Shown here: positions 15,411 to 23,976 of the stretch, one piece after another
Layout: each line of letters starts with the position of its first letter
Numbering within the stretch: position 1 is the first letter of the stretch
DNA from: Pedobacter sp. ok626
Lineage (GTDB): Bacteria > Bacteroidota > Bacteroidia > Sphingobacteriales > Sphingobacteriaceae
Direction of reading: 5' to 3'
Length of the DNA: 64,000 bases
NCBI RefSeq assembly: GCF_900100435.1
Contig: NZ_FNEX01000004.1
Coordinates: 186,001 to 250,000 of the forward strand
Notes under the pieces: generated by a model
Databases searched by the model: none
What the model saw: only the letters and a program-made list of their open reading frames with translations
Told to the model about the DNA's origin: nothing
Position numbers and translations under genes: made by a program

Positions 15411-17093
15411 ATGAAATCCATCATATGGTCAAGGAAGTCTAATTTCCTTTTATTGCTGCTGGTTATTGTATCCATTTCAGCATGTAAAAAATCTAAAGTA
15501 GAGCCAGAACCGGCTCCTACTGTCGTGCCACAAAATTTGGGGCAAAATACTAAGCAGACGCCTACTACAGATAGAACGTACCTCACAAACGATTCATTAT
15601 TTTTGTATGCTCAGCAAATCTACTTCTGGAATGATGCATTACCTGATTACGATACCTTTGATCCAAGGAAATATAAAACATCGCCAGACATTACTGGGTA
15701 TAATCAAGAGCTTTTTGACATTACCAGGTTTAAAATAAATCCATCAACAGGAAAGCCTTACGAGTATAATTCTTCTAATCCAGCAAGCACAAGGTATTCG
15801 TATATTAATGATATTTTATCTAATAATCCTCAGCCTCTGGCTAGTAATCCGGGAGCCGAAGCAGCTGTTGATCTGGCAGGAAATGGAAATGATATTGGTA
15901 TTCGCGCGGTTTTTTATTTAACTAGTAATGCTGCTCCGAGACCATATTTGTTATTCGTTACAGCGGTTTATCCAGGTTCTCCGGCAGATAAAGCAGGAGT
16001 GAAACGTGGTTGGGTTATTAAAACGGTGAATGGCTCTTCAATTGGCGCTAGTTACGACGGCGAATCGGCGGGTGTACTGGCATCAATGAATGCTACATCG
16101 GTAACGCTTACTGGTAATAATTATGCGGATAACGCCCCATTTAATGTAACGCTAAATAAAGCATCTTATAAAAGCAGCCCTGTGTATGCTTCAACGGTGA
16201 TCGCTAAATCTGGAAGAAAGATCGGTTACTTGTCTTATGCAAGATTTTCTGCATTAACTAACTTTGATACACCAAGTGATCTGAGTTTAGATCCCGTTTT
16301 TGCTGATTTTAGTGCACAAGGGGTCACAGACTTAATTATAGATCTAAGGTATAACGGTGGGGGGTATGTGGAATCGGCAACTTATCTAGCCAATTTAATA
16401 GCGCCTTCAAGTTTAACAGGAAAGAAGATGTATACCGAAATCTATAATTCTACCATGCAAAGTGGTAAGGCTACAATCCTGTCTCATCAGCCCCTGTTAG
16501 ATGCTGCGGGGAAAATACGGTATAGGAGTAATGGTGTAATGCTGACTTATGCAGATCTCGATTATTCAACGACTGCAGCTGTCAATAACACTTATTTTAG
16601 TAAAAAAGGAAGTGTGAATGGGATAAATAACGTCGTGTTTATCGTTTCTGGAAGTACGGCATCAGCAAGTGAACTACTGATCAATTCATTGAAACCTTAT
16701 TTGAATGTAAAGTTGGTAGGGACTACTACTTATGGAAAACCGGTGGGCTTTTTCCCAATTGTACTTCAAAACCGATATGAAGTGTATATGTCGCTTTTTG
16801 AGACCCGAAATTCGAATAATGAAGGTGGCTATTATAGCGGAATGGTTCCTGATGTAATAAGTACTAATGACACGCCTACTTATTCGTTTGGAGATGAGCG
16901 AGATAGTTACACAGCCTTGGCACTTAATTTACTTGTTCCGGGATCGGCAGCAGTGGGTTCCAATAAAATTAGCTCAGTGGATGCAGGAGGTGTGACTACG
17001 CAAAGCGTACCATTTAATAGCACAAATTTTAGACCCTTAGATCCAAATAGTGAGTTTATAGGAATGATTGAAACACGAAAAGGCTTAAAATAA
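15411..17093 (+). CDS. S41 family peptidase, lipoprotein (C-terminal processing protease-like)
   Basis: A 560-residue exported serine protease. The lipobox SISAC places the lipidated cysteine at residue 25. An S41 N-terminal helical domain (LFLYAQQIYFWNDALPDYD) is followed by a PDZ domain around residues 160-250 (VYPGSPADKAGVKRGWVIKT). The catalytic domain then shows LIIDLRYNGGGYVESA, the Ser418 nucleophile in STASASELL and Lys443 in TYGKPVGF. Family members cleave proteins at the C-terminus in the periplasm or at the outer membrane. It is 42 bases from the preceding gene and may have its own promoter. The substrate is unknown. Confidence 0.9.
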   Translation: MKSIIWSRKSNFLLLLLVIVSISACKKSKVEPEPAPTVVPQNLGQNTKQTPTTDRTYLTNDSLFLYAQQIYFWNDALPDYDTFDPRKYKTSPDITGYNQELFDITRFKINPSTGKPYEYNSSNPASTRYSYINDILSNNPQPLASNPGAEAAVDLAGNGNDIGIRAVFYLTSNAAPRPYLLFVTAVYPGSPADKAGVKRGWVIKTVNGSSIGASYDGESAGVLASMNATSVTLTGNNYADNAPFNVTLNKASYKSSPVYASTVIAKSGRKIGYLSYARFSALTNFDTPSDLSLDPVFADFSAQGVTDLIIDLRYNGGGYVESATYLANLIAPSSLTGKKMYTEIYNSTMQSGKATILSHQPLLDAAGKIRYRSNGVMLTYADLDYSTTAAVNNTYFSKKGSVNGINNVVFIVSGSTASASELLINSLKPYLNVKLVGTTTYGKPVGFFPIVLQNRYEVYMSLFETRNSNNEGGYYSGMVPDVISTNDTPTYSFGDERDSYTALALNLLVPGSAAVGSNKISSVDAGGVTTQSVPFNSTNFRPLDPNSEFIGMIETRKGLK

Positions 17094-17110
17094 TTTCTTC
17101 TGAAACATTA

Positions 17111-17136
17111 TTGACACAATTGTGTAAATAGCTTTG
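17111..17136 (+). promoter_or_regulatory. Promoter with internal perfect palindrome
   Basis: TTG (17111-17113) and TAGCTTTG (17129-17136) form a -33/-7 pair with a shortish 15-base spacer. The spacer holds the perfect 12-bp palindrome ACACAATTGTGT (17114-17125), a likely operator position. The predicted start near 17143 leaves a leader of about 70 nt before the ATG at 17215. Confidence 0.5.
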
Positions 17137-17214
17137 AAGTATGGCTCTTTTTTTGTTTTATTGTATTATAATAGATTAAAAGCACGTTTAGTTAAGATTT
17201 TAGCCAATATAATT

Positions 17215-17481
17215 ATGTTAGGGGAATTAATAGAAAAAGAAGCGATAGACATCAGCCAAATCATTCACGCGGATCAGAATCATACCGAAGAATTAAGAGA
17301 TAAATTAAATGCTGCACAACGATTAGGGAATGAATTTAAATCTAAAGCAGACATTACATTCAATACCAAGGAAGGACCGAAAACTGTTTCAACAACAGTA
17401 TGGTCGGTTACATCTGACTATCTTCAATTAAAAAGCGGGATACATATTCCATTAAACAGTTTGCTGGATATAGAATTTTAA
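17215..17481 (+). CDS. Small conserved protein of unknown function
   Basis: An 88-residue soluble protein with an N-terminal helix (MLGELIEKEAIDISQIIHAD) and a C-terminal part that looks like five short strands (KADITFNTKEGPKTVSTTVW, YLQLKSGIHIPLNSLLDIEF). The C-terminal pattern resembles small beta-barrel proteins, but I cannot name a family. A longer frame opens at TTG 17134, but it would start inside the promoter, so the ATG at 17215 is preferred. It ends 3 bases from the convergent M28 gene, with no terminator between. Confidence 0.6.
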   Translation: MLGELIEKEAIDISQIIHADQNHTEELRDKLNAAQRLGNEFKSKADITFNTKEGPKTVSTTVWSVTSDYLQLKSGIHIPLNSLLDIEF

Positions 17482-17484
17482 GCC

Positions 17485-18426
17485 TTACTGCTTTTTCATT
17501 TGCAGATTTTGGTGAAATAGCCGCTGTATATCACGTTCTTTATCGATGTTATTAATGATCTCTAGAATAGAGTTGCTGGCATCGATAAAGAACGTTTTAT
17601 TAATATTTTCATATTTATCACTCGCCTTGTGATAATCCTTATGGTCTTCAACGCCAAAATAAATAAAAGGAATATTTTTATCGTTAAAAGCTGAATGATC
17701 ACTTTGACTGGTCCAGTCATCATGCCCTAATTTTGGGTCATCGTGTCCAAATAACACTTTCACTTTGGGATTAGAGGTGTAAAAGTAATTCTTTAATGAA
17801 GGATACTTAAAAGTACCACAGGCATAAAGCTCGGCTTTATCATTGTGACTAATCATGTCCATATTGATGTTCATGATGATCCTATCCAGTTTTACAGGCG
17901 GCTTAGCAACAAATGCCTTAGCACCTTCCAAGCCCATTTCCTCTGCATCAAAAGCAGCGAAAATCAAAGTGTGATTGGGTTTGTGACTCTTATAATAAGC
18001 TGCATACTTTAACAAGGCTGCAACACCTGAAGCATTGTCATCAGCGCCATTGTATATTTTGTTGTTAATGATGCCCAAATGGTCATAATGCGCAGAAATA
18101 ACGATTACCTGATCGCTATTGCCTTGAATATAGCCAATCATGTTTATTCCGTTAATAGCTGCTTTATTACCATTTGTAAAAGAAAAAGGTTGTTCATAGC
18201 CCTTTAACTGAGCAAATGATGCTAAGCCTATCGCTTTGAATCTATTGGCTAGATATGTTCTTGCCATTTCAGCTCCCTTTGTATTTGTCTTGCGACCTTG
18301 ATAGCTGTCAGAAGATAGAATTTCCACATCTTTTAACAATTGTTGGTCTGTAGGGAGAGTACCAGCATTTTTTACCGTACCACAACTCAATAACAATCCT
18401 AAGGATATCAGTAGGTAAGCATTCAT
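17485..18426 (-). CDS. M28 family metallopeptidase lipoprotein
   Basis: A 313-residue exported zinc aminopeptidase-like enzyme. The N-terminus is a lipoprotein signal ending LLLSCGT. The M28 domain shows both zinc sites: SAHYDHLG (His), YNGADDNASG (bridging Asp), AFDAEEMGLEG (general-base Glu and ligand Glu), NINMDMISH (Asp) and a late His in the SDQSDH-like SQSDHSAFND segment. Family members release amino acids or dipeptides. The frame extends to 18447, but the ATG at 18426 places the signal peptide correctly. It is convergent with the small gene to its left. Confidence 0.9.
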   Translation of the reverse strand: MNAYLLISLGLLLSCGTVKNAGTLPTDQQLLKDVEILSSDSYQGRKTNTKGAEMARTYLANRFKAIGLASFAQLKGYEQPFSFTNGNKAAINGINMIGYIQGNSDQVIVISAHYDHLGIINNKIYNGADDNASGVAALLKYAAYYKSHKPNHTLIFAAFDAEEMGLEGAKAFVAKPPVKLDRIIMNINMDMISHNDKAELYACGTFKYPSLKNYFYTSNPKVKVLFGHDDPKLGHDDWTSQSDHSAFNDKNIPFIYFGVEDHKDYHKASDKYENINKTFFIDASNSILEIINNIDKERDIQRLFHQNLQMKKQ

Positions 18427-18571
18427 AGGAGTAAATTTCAGCATCATATAAAGGTAAATATAGTTACTGATATACTGGTCATCCTTTTTTTGTAAAACTT
18501 ATAGCCAACCCCGCTGTTTTAGATTAGTTCGTTAATTGGATATCTAGTATTAATCAAAAAACAATTTAAAA

Positions 18572-19555
18572 ATGGAATACAGGCATTTAGGAAAATCTGG
18601 CTTGCAGGTGAGCGCTTTGTCGTTAGGTAGTTGGCTTACTTTTGGACACCAGATTAGTGATAAAACTGCAGATGACCTTATGGGGATAGCTTATGATGCA
18701 GGGGTTAACTTCTTCGATAACGCAGAAGGGTATGCTGCCGGAAAGTCGGAAATCGTAATGGGGAAAATATTAAAGGCACACAAATGGGAACGCGAGTCTT
18801 TTGTACTTTCCAGCAAAGTCTTTTTTGGTACCGAAAACAAAGGTCCAAATCGGGTAGGGCTATCGCGCAAACATGTTATTGAAGCGTGTAATGGTGCTTT
18901 GTCAAGATTACATGTTGATTACTTAGATCTTTACTTCTGCCACCGTCCCGATAGAAATACGCCTATAGAGGAAACTGTGTGGGCAATGAATACACTTTTG
19001 CAGCAAGGTAAGATCTTGTATTGGGGTACATCGGAGTGGAGTGCTGCTGAGATTATGGAGGCTATACGGGTCGCTAAACAGTACAACCTGATTGGGCCTA
19101 CCATGGAACAACCACAATATAATTTGATGGAGCGAAATAAGCTGGAAAATGAATATCTATTGTTGTTTAAAGAATATGGATTAGGGACTACCGTTTGGTC
19201 GCCATTGGCTTCTGGGTTGTTATCTGGTAAGTATACTGCTAAAAAAACGAAGAATACCCGATTAGAATTAAAAGGGATGGAATGGTTGAAAGAGGCGGTG
19301 CTAAATGAGGAAAAATTAAAGAAGGCGGAGCAATTGCAAACCTTGGCAGATGAGTTAGATGTATCCTTAGCTAAATTATCCCTTGCATGGTGCCTTAAAA
19401 ATCCAAATGTAAGCACAGTAATTTTGGGCGCTTCAAAAACAGAGCAGTTAGATGAGAACCTGACAGCTTTAGAGGTGTTACCCTTGCTTACCGATGAAGT
19501 GATGGACCACATTGAAAATATTGTGCAGACCAAGCCGAAAATAATACAGTTTTAA
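18572..19555 (+). CDS. Aldo/keto reductase, Kv-beta/YghZ-like
   Basis: A 327-residue NAD(P)H-dependent aldo/keto reductase barrel. The catalytic tetrad is visible: Asp in NFFDNAEGYAAG with the adjacent Tyr, Lys in LSSKVFFG, and His in LYFCHRPDRNTP. The start YRHLGKSGLQVSALSLGSW and the late STVILGASKTEQLDENL segment are typical of the potassium-channel beta-subunit-like branch (YghZ, GprA). Substrates in that branch are small aldehydes such as methylglyoxal, but the exact one here is unknown. It is monocistronic, with a terminator directly downstream. Confidence 0.9.
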   Translation: MEYRHLGKSGLQVSALSLGSWLTFGHQISDKTADDLMGIAYDAGVNFFDNAEGYAAGKSEIVMGKILKAHKWERESFVLSSKVFFGTENKGPNRVGLSRKHVIEACNGALSRLHVDYLDLYFCHRPDRNTPIEETVWAMNTLLQQGKILYWGTSEWSAAEIMEAIRVAKQYNLIGPTMEQPQYNLMERNKLENEYLLLFKEYGLGTTVWSPLASGLLSGKYTAKKTKNTRLELKGMEWLKEAVLNEEKLKKAEQLQTLADELDVSLAKLSLAWCLKNPNVSTVILGASKTEQLDENLTALEVLPLLTDEVMDHIENIVQTKPKIIQF

Positions 19556-19565
19556 TGGAATGCAA

Positions 19566-19601
19566 AAAAGACCCGCTCAATTATAGTAGAACGGGTCTTT
19601 T
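19566..19601. terminator. Bidirectional terminator
   Basis: The perfect 10-bp stem AAAAGACCCG (19566-19575) / CGGGTCTTTT (19592-19601) has a 16-nt loop. It lies between the convergent aldo/keto reductase and GAPDH genes and can serve both. Confidence 0.9.
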
Positions 19602-19617
19602 CGTGTATTAAATAGGC

Positions 19618-21066
19618 TTAGTAGTAAGTCAATCTTACGACGCCGGCCATTTTTTTAGCCAAACGAATCACCTGCCTGGTATAGCCATACTCATTGTCAT
19701 ACCATGCGTAAAGCACGATAGACTTATTGTCTTTTGCAATAATGGTAGCAGGGCCATCAATAATAGAAGCGTGACTGTTTCCGATTAAATCAGTGCTTAC
19801 CAACTCGTTCGAGATCGAATATTCAATCTGCTCAGTTAAGTCACCAAATAAAGACGCTTGTTTCAATATCTCCGAGACTTCAGCTTTAGAAGTTACCTTG
19901 TTCAAAGATAAGTTCAATATAGCAAGCGATACATTAGGTGTAGGAACACGTACAGCGTTTCCTGTTAACTTACCACCTAAATGCGGAATTACCTTGGCTA
20001 CAGCTTTATCTGCACCTGTCTCTGTAATTACCAGGTTTAGTGCTGCCGAGCGTCCTCTACGGTATTTTTTATGGTAATTGTCCAGCAAATTCTGGTCATT
20101 TGTATAAGAGTGAACCGTTTCAATATGTCCCTTTTCAATACCAAAAGCATCATCTACTATTTTTAATACCGGAACGATTGCATTAGTGGTACAAGAAGCA
20201 TTTGACAAAATGGTTTCCTTTTTGAAATCAATGTCTGAATCATTAATACCTGTAACCACATTAGGAATATCGCCCTTAGCCGGTGCAGTAAGCAAAACTT
20301 TACTAATTCCCTTAGATTTTAAGTGTTTACCTAAACCCTCACGGTCGCGATAAATACCTGTATTGTCTATTAAAAGGGCATCCTTGATGTCATAAGCTGT
20401 ATAGTCCACCGATTCTGGTGATTCAGCTTGAATAAAATAAATAGTTTGTCCGTTGATGATTAAAGCCTTGTTTGCAAAATCTTCAACGATGGTACCATTG
20501 AAAGGACCATGGATAGAATCCGTACGCAACAATTCACCTCTTTTAATCAATTCTTCATCGCTATAACTGCGGGTTACAATTGCTCTTAACCGTAGTTGTT
20601 CCCCTTTACCTGCTTGTAGGATAAGCTCACGGGCAGCAATTCTGCCGATACGACCAAAACCAAATAGAACTACATCTTTGGCTTTCAGACTGATTTTGTC
20701 TTTGCCGATGTGTTTGCTTAATTTGTCGACAACAAAGTCATGAATAGAAGGGTAGTTGTTGTTGTTTTCCAACCATTCAGAAGCCAGTCGTCCAACATCC
20801 ACTCTCGAAGGAGCTAAGTTGCATTTGGCAATGGTAGCAGCTAATTCTAAAGTTTCGTAAATGCTGATGTCCTTTCCACTTACTTCTTTTGCATATTGGT
20901 GGTGTGCAAGGATCTCGCTGCTGCCTACATCAAATAAGGGTTTTCGGAATAATACCAGTTCAACAGATCTGTCGAACCAAAGCTGGCCCACGATATTGAT
21001 CAATTCAATAGCTTTCTTTTCTTTTTCAATCCAGTTTTGGAACTCGGATTGGTACTTCTTTAACAT
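19618..21066 (-). CDS. gap: Glyceraldehyde-3-phosphate dehydrogenase, long form
   Basis: A GAPDH of 482 residues, about 140 longer than classical enzymes. The extra length is an N-terminal helical extension of about 125 residues. The dinucleotide fold then begins with VVLFGFGRIGRIAARELI. The catalytic Cys292 in SNASCTTNAIVP and His319 in VHSYTNDQ are 27 residues apart, as in normal GAPDH, and the C-terminal WYDNEYGYTRQV is conserved. The enzyme oxidises glyceraldehyde 3-phosphate in glycolysis or runs in reverse for gluconeogenesis. Long forms of this kind occur in Bacteroidota; cofactor preference is not decided here. Confidence 0.92.
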   Translation of the reverse strand: MLKKYQSEFQNWIEKEKKAIELINIVGQLWFDRSVELVLFRKPLFDVGSSEILAHHQYAKEVSGKDISIYETLELAATIAKCNLAPSRVDVGRLASEWLENNNNYPSIHDFVVDKLSKHIGKDKISLKAKDVVLFGFGRIGRIAARELILQAGKGEQLRLRAIVTRSYSDEELIKRGELLRTDSIHGPFNGTIVEDFANKALIINGQTIYFIQAESPESVDYTAYDIKDALLIDNTGIYRDREGLGKHLKSKGISKVLLTAPAKGDIPNVVTGINDSDIDFKKETILSNASCTTNAIVPVLKIVDDAFGIEKGHIETVHSYTNDQNLLDNYHKKYRRGRSAALNLVITETGADKAVAKVIPHLGGKLTGNAVRVPTPNVSLAILNLSLNKVTSKAEVSEILKQASLFGDLTEQIEYSISNELVSTDLIGNSHASIIDGPATIIAKDNKSIVLYAWYDNEYGYTRQVIRLAKKMAGVVRLTYY

Positions 21067-21092
21067 ACTATGAAATTTTGGTTAGAATGCTG

Positions 21093-21123
21093 CAAAAGTA
21101 AAAAAGATTGAGTGAGTACCCAA
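21093..21123 (-). promoter_or_regulatory. Promoter of the GAPDH gene
   Basis: On the minus strand TTG (21123-21121), 20 bases, TACTTTTG (21100-21093) match the Bacteroidota consensus. The -33 element lies inside the right arm of the rpoD terminator. The predicted start near 21086 gives a leader of about 20 nt. Confidence 0.65.
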
Positions 21124-21130
21124 TCTTTTT
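21101..21130 (-). terminator. rpoD terminator
   Basis: The perfect 10-bp stem AAAAAGATTG / CAATCTTTTT with a 10-nt loop lies directly downstream of rpoD on the minus strand. It overlaps the -33 region of the GAPDH promoter. Confidence 0.85.
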
Positions 21131-21162
21131 TATTTATATATTTCTTAAATCTTTTTTACCTA

Positions 21163-22023
21163 TTACCCCAGGTATGATTTTAGTATTTTACTTCTTGAAG
21201 TATGACGAAGGCGTTGTAAAGCTTTATCTTTAATCTGACGAACACGTTCACGAGTTAAGTTAAATTTCTCCCCAATCTCTTCTAATGATAATGGGTGGTT
21301 TGTACTTAATCCAAAGAATAAAACGATGATTTCGCGTTCACGTTCTGTTAAAGTGGACAATGAACGTTTAATTTCTTCTGAAAGTGACTCATTAATTAAG
21401 CTGCTGTCTGTATTTGGCTCATGATTTTCAAGTACATCTAGTAAAGTGTTTTCTTCACCTTGTACGAATGGAGCATCCATAGATACATGGCGGCCAGAGT
21501 TACTTAAAGTATCAGAGATTTTATCAACTGTAGTTTCTAAGATGTCTGCTAATTCTTCAGGAGAAGGCTCACGCTCAAATTCTTGTTCTAATTTTGAGAA
21601 CGCCTTACTGATTTTACTTAAAGAGCCAACTTGGTTTAATGGCAAGCGTACAATACGACTTTGCTCAGCTATAGCCTGCAAAATAGATTGACGAATCCAC
21701 CAAACAGCATATGATATAAATTTGAAACCCTTTGTTTCATCAAAACGCTTAGCTGCTTTAATCAGGCCCAGGTTACCTTCGTTAATTAAATCGCCTAATG
21801 TTAAACCTTGATTTTGATATTGCTTAGCAACTGAAACCACAAAACGTAAGTTAGTCTTTGTTAAGCGCTCTAATGCAGCCTGATCTCCTTCCCGTATCTT
21901 CCTTGCTAATATTACTTCTTCTTCTGCGGTGATTAAATCCACTTTACCAATCTCGTGAAGGTATTTGTCTAATGATTGACTTTCGCGATTGGTAATTGAT
22001 TGCGTGATTTTGAGTTGTCTCAT
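21163..22023 (-). CDS. rpoD: Primary RNA polymerase sigma factor
   Basis: A 286-residue sigma-70 factor, the short form typical of Bacteroidota (sigma-ABfr type), which directs RNA polymerase to TTG/TAnnTTTG promoters. Region 1.2 is [20 protein letters not shown]. Region 2 contains [20 protein letters not shown] and the DNA-melting stretch [15 protein letters not shown]. Region 3 includes [20 protein letters not shown] and region 4 the helix-turn-helix [20 protein letters not shown]. It lacks the long region 1.1 and the non-conserved insert of proteobacterial RpoD. It is transcribed alone, with a -7 match 31-45 bases upstream. Confidence 0.96.
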   Translation of the reverse strand: MRQLKITQSITNRESQSLDKYLHEIGKVDLITAEEEVILARKIREGDQAALERLTKTNLRFVVSVAKQYQNQGLTLGDLINEGNLGLIKAAKRFDETKGFKFISYAVWWIRQSILQAIAEQSRIVRLPLNQVGSLSKISKAFSKLEQEFEREPSPEELADILETTVDKISDTLSNSGRHVSMDAPFVQGEENTLLDVLENHEPNTDSSLINESLSEEIKRSLSTLTEREREIIVLFFGLSTNHPLSLEEIGEKFNLTRERVRQIKDKALQRLRHTSRSKILKSYLG

Positions 22024-22060
22024 CTATATGTTTTGGTACTCGTTATGTGTTTTGAACGTG

Positions 22061-22068
22061 CAAAAGTA
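22061..22068 (-). promoter_or_regulatory. Possible -7 element of rpoD
   Basis: On the minus strand this reads TACTTTTG, identical to the -7 element of the GAPDH promoter. A -33 TTG at normal spacing is not obvious. Confidence 0.45.
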
Positions 22069-22317
22069 AGAATTTTTAGGGGTTTTAAAAAGATAAATTC
22101 CTGAAAATGTTACACTTTACACTAGTATTTTGTATAATGTTTATGCAGCAAAAATTATTCCAAAATACTTTTGTCAGTGTTTTATTTTTTTTACCTTCCT
22201 GCTGCAAAATGAGTGATTTATAATGCTGTACATTGATAGATAATTATATACAGTTGATTAGCGTGTGTAACGTTATTGATGGGCGTCAAAAAATAAGGTA
22301 ATACTTACTAAAAAAAA

Positions 22318-22344
22318 GAGACTGTACAAATTTGGTACAGTCTC
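22318..22344 (-). terminator. Terminator after the YegP-like gene
   Basis: The perfect 10-bp stem GAGACTGTAC / GTACAGTCTC with a 7-nt loop is followed on the minus strand by a run of seven T. It lies 24 bases after the stop of the YegP-like gene. Confidence 0.9.
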
Positions 22345-22367
22345 ATAAATTCTATCAGAATGTGTGA

Positions 22368-22697
22368 TTAGGTTAAATCTGAAACTTCAGCCTCAGGTGC
22401 ATTTTTCTTAACAGATTCAATACCATTTTCACGACTTGATTCACTCTCATACATTTCACTGGTCCCAATAACCTGGCCATTACTGGCTTTTAAGTTGAAA
22501 TACGGTTTGTTATTAGTTGAAGTTTTTCTTTCGAATTTACTGTCGTCTTTTGAGTTTCTTTTAACTGACTCTATGCCATTCTGACAAGCGCCTTTACTAG
22601 TATAGCCTTCGCTGGTTAAAATAACCTGGCCATTACCTGCTTTTAGATCGAACTGGAAATCTCCGTTTTTTCTTGTTTTGATTTCGAATTTACCCAT
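22368..22697 (-). CDS. YegP-like DUF1508 protein, two repeats
   Basis: A 109-residue protein made of two tandem DUF1508 units of about 50 residues. Unit 1 is GKFEIKTRKNGDFQFDLKAG followed by NGQVILTSEGYTSKGACQNG and IESVKRN; unit 2 repeats the pattern with FERKTSTNNKPYFNLKASNG, NGQVIGTSEMYESESSRENG and IESVKKN. Each unit forms a small alpha/beta domain in known structures, and the function of the family is unknown. It is small, soluble and cytoplasmic. It has its own terminator and is separate from the MBL gene upstream (82 bases). Confidence 0.92.
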   Translation of the reverse strand: MGKFEIKTRKNGDFQFDLKAGNGQVILTSEGYTSKGACQNGIESVKRNSKDDSKFERKTSTNNKPYFNLKASNGQVIGTSEMYESESSRENGIESVKKNAPEAEVSDLT

Positions 22698-22779
22698 AAT
22701 TTTTTTCTTCGTTAGTTTTTATTAGGTTGACTTTATATCCCAATTTATGAAAAACAAATATTAAAGAGAAAAGATTTTG

Positions 22780-23619
22780 CTAAATGCTATTTAAATCAAA
22801 AGTGCGGTCAAGCCTGATGCCCTTTTCGGTATGTTGTAAAGTGCAGCATTCATTAATGGGGTCATGCTCCAGGTATAAAATGTATTGTTTATCAGTCGCT
22901 TCTTGTAGAAAAGCTTTTTTCTCCTTCAATGTTTGCAAAGGAAACATGTCGTAAGCCATTACATAGGGTAGGGGAATGTGTCCAACTGAAGGTAGGAGGT
23001 CGGCCATATAAACTATGGTCTTATCTTTATATTGTATTTGAGGGAGCATCATTGCATCTGTGTGTCCATAAGCAAAACGGATATTTATGCCTTCATGAAA
23101 TTCTACCCCATCTTTATCTGCTACAAATCTAAGTTGGCCACTTTCCTGTATCGGTAAAATGTTTTCTCTTAAAAATGAAGCTTTCTCTCTATCATTCGGA
23201 TTTACAGCCCAATCCCAATGCTGTGCATTGCTCCAGTAAAAAGCATTTTTAAATGCGGGACGAAGTCTGTCACCAATTCTTATAATTGAGCCACCACAAT
23301 GGTCAAAATGTAGGTGTGTTAAAAATACATCTGTAATGTCATCTCTACTAAAACCTTTTGCTGCCAAAGACTTGTCCAAGGTATCCTCACCGTGCAGGTA
23401 GTAGTGCCCTAAAAACTTTTCATCTTGTTTGTCACCAATTCCATTATCTATCAATATCAGTCTATCGCCATCTTCTATCAATAAACAGCGCATAGCCCAG
23501 GTGCACATGTTATTGGCATCTGCCGGATTGCTTCGCTGCCATATAGATTTAGGCACTACGCCAAACATGCCACCACCATCTAGTTTGAATAAGCCTGTAT
23601 CAATAGTGTGTAAATTCAT
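22780..23619 (-). CDS. MBL-fold metallo-hydrolase
   Basis: A 279-residue metallo-beta-lactamase-fold hydrolase of the group that includes YtnP and lactonase-like enzymes. Metal ligands are visible in THLHFDHCGG (HxHxDH), YGHTDAMMLP (His), MADLLPS (bridging Asp) and a late His in LYLEHDP. The N-terminus DTGLFKLDGGGMFGVVPKSI and the LIDNGIGDK segment fit the lactonase-like subgroup. Activity on a lactone signal is possible but not shown. The absence of a signal peptide suggests the cytoplasm. A block of 11-bp tandem repeats lies about 180-220 bases upstream. Confidence 0.85.
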   Translation of the reverse strand: MNLHTIDTGLFKLDGGGMFGVVPKSIWQRSNPADANNMCTWAMRCLLIEDGDRLILIDNGIGDKQDEKFLGHYYLHGEDTLDKSLAAKGFSRDDITDVFLTHLHFDHCGGSIIRIGDRLRPAFKNAFYWSNAQHWDWAVNPNDREKASFLRENILPIQESGQLRFVADKDGVEFHEGINIRFAYGHTDAMMLPQIQYKDKTIVYMADLLPSVGHIPLPYVMAYDMFPLQTLKEKKAFLQEATDKQYILYLEHDPINECCTLQHTEKGIRLDRTFDLNSI

Positions 23620-23798
23620 AGAGTTATATCGGTTGTTTTAGTGTTGTAAATATAATGATAATAAAGAGCTGATGTTGGAGTAGATTTTATTTTCCTTGTA
23701 GTTAACTATTGTTGGAGGAGGTTTCGATAAGTTACCGATTGAACAGTAACAAAAAAATAATAAAAATCAAATTAGAATCCAACTATTTTTCTATAAAA

Positions 23799-23842
23799 GT
23801 TGGAATATAGTTGTAGTATACTTGGAGTATAGTTGGAGTTTA
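23799..23842. repeat. Four 11-bp tandem repeats (iteron-like)
   Basis: Four head-to-tail units of exactly 11 bp: GTTGGAATATA, GTTGTAGTATA, CTTGGAGTATA and GTTGGAGTTTA. Further partial copies of TTGGAG occur at about 23674 and 23712, and an inverted TCCAACTAT at about 23779. Eleven bases is about one helical turn, so a protein binding each unit would sit on one face of the DNA. The block lies in the 357-bp gap between lpdA and the MBL gene, both transcribed leftward. Confidence 0.75.
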
Positions 23843-23926
23843 TCCCTTTGCAGATCTTTCACTAGTAGTTTGGCGGACACTATATCAGAGATATAAAGGA
23901 AAATTATCTTTGTTTAGGTTAATAAA

Positions 23927-23957
23927 AAAGGGTTATATCTTGACGATACAACCCTTT
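23927..23957 (-). terminator. lpdA terminator
   Basis: The stem AAAGGGTT (23927-23934) / AACCCTTT (23950-23957) continues inward as GTTATATC/GATACAAC with a wobble pair. The hairpin lies 20 bases after the lpdA stop, and T residues follow the stem on the minus strand. Confidence 0.8.
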
Positions 23958-23976
23958 ACTTGGAATTTTTTGTTTT

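Larger units (their letters stand above)
22024..22367. other. Intergenic region upstream of rpoD
   Basis: A 344-bp AT-rich gap. Besides the -7 element and the terminator listed separately, it holds a 9-bp inverted repeat AGTATTTTG (22124-22132) / CAAAATACT (22161-22169). No gene-like reading frame or RNA gene was seen. Confidence 0.6.
23620..23976. other. Intergenic region between lpdA and MBL genes
   Basis: A 357-bp non-coding stretch holding the 11-bp iterons (23799-23842) and the lpdA terminator (23927-23957). TATCTTTG at 23905-23912 resembles a + strand -7 box but has no -33 partner. No gene-like frame was seen. Confidence 0.6.

Noticed and set aside
18931..19533. 200-codon antisense frame in the aldo/keto reductase gene
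   Set aside because: Cysteine- and serine-rich antisense translation without motifs; the + strand gene is certain.
23869..23912. + strand promoter for a short RNA before the lpdA terminator
   Set aside because: The -7 box TATCTTTG has a TTTG only 32 bases upstream, too far for a promoter, and no transcript end on the + side with a T-run is convincing.
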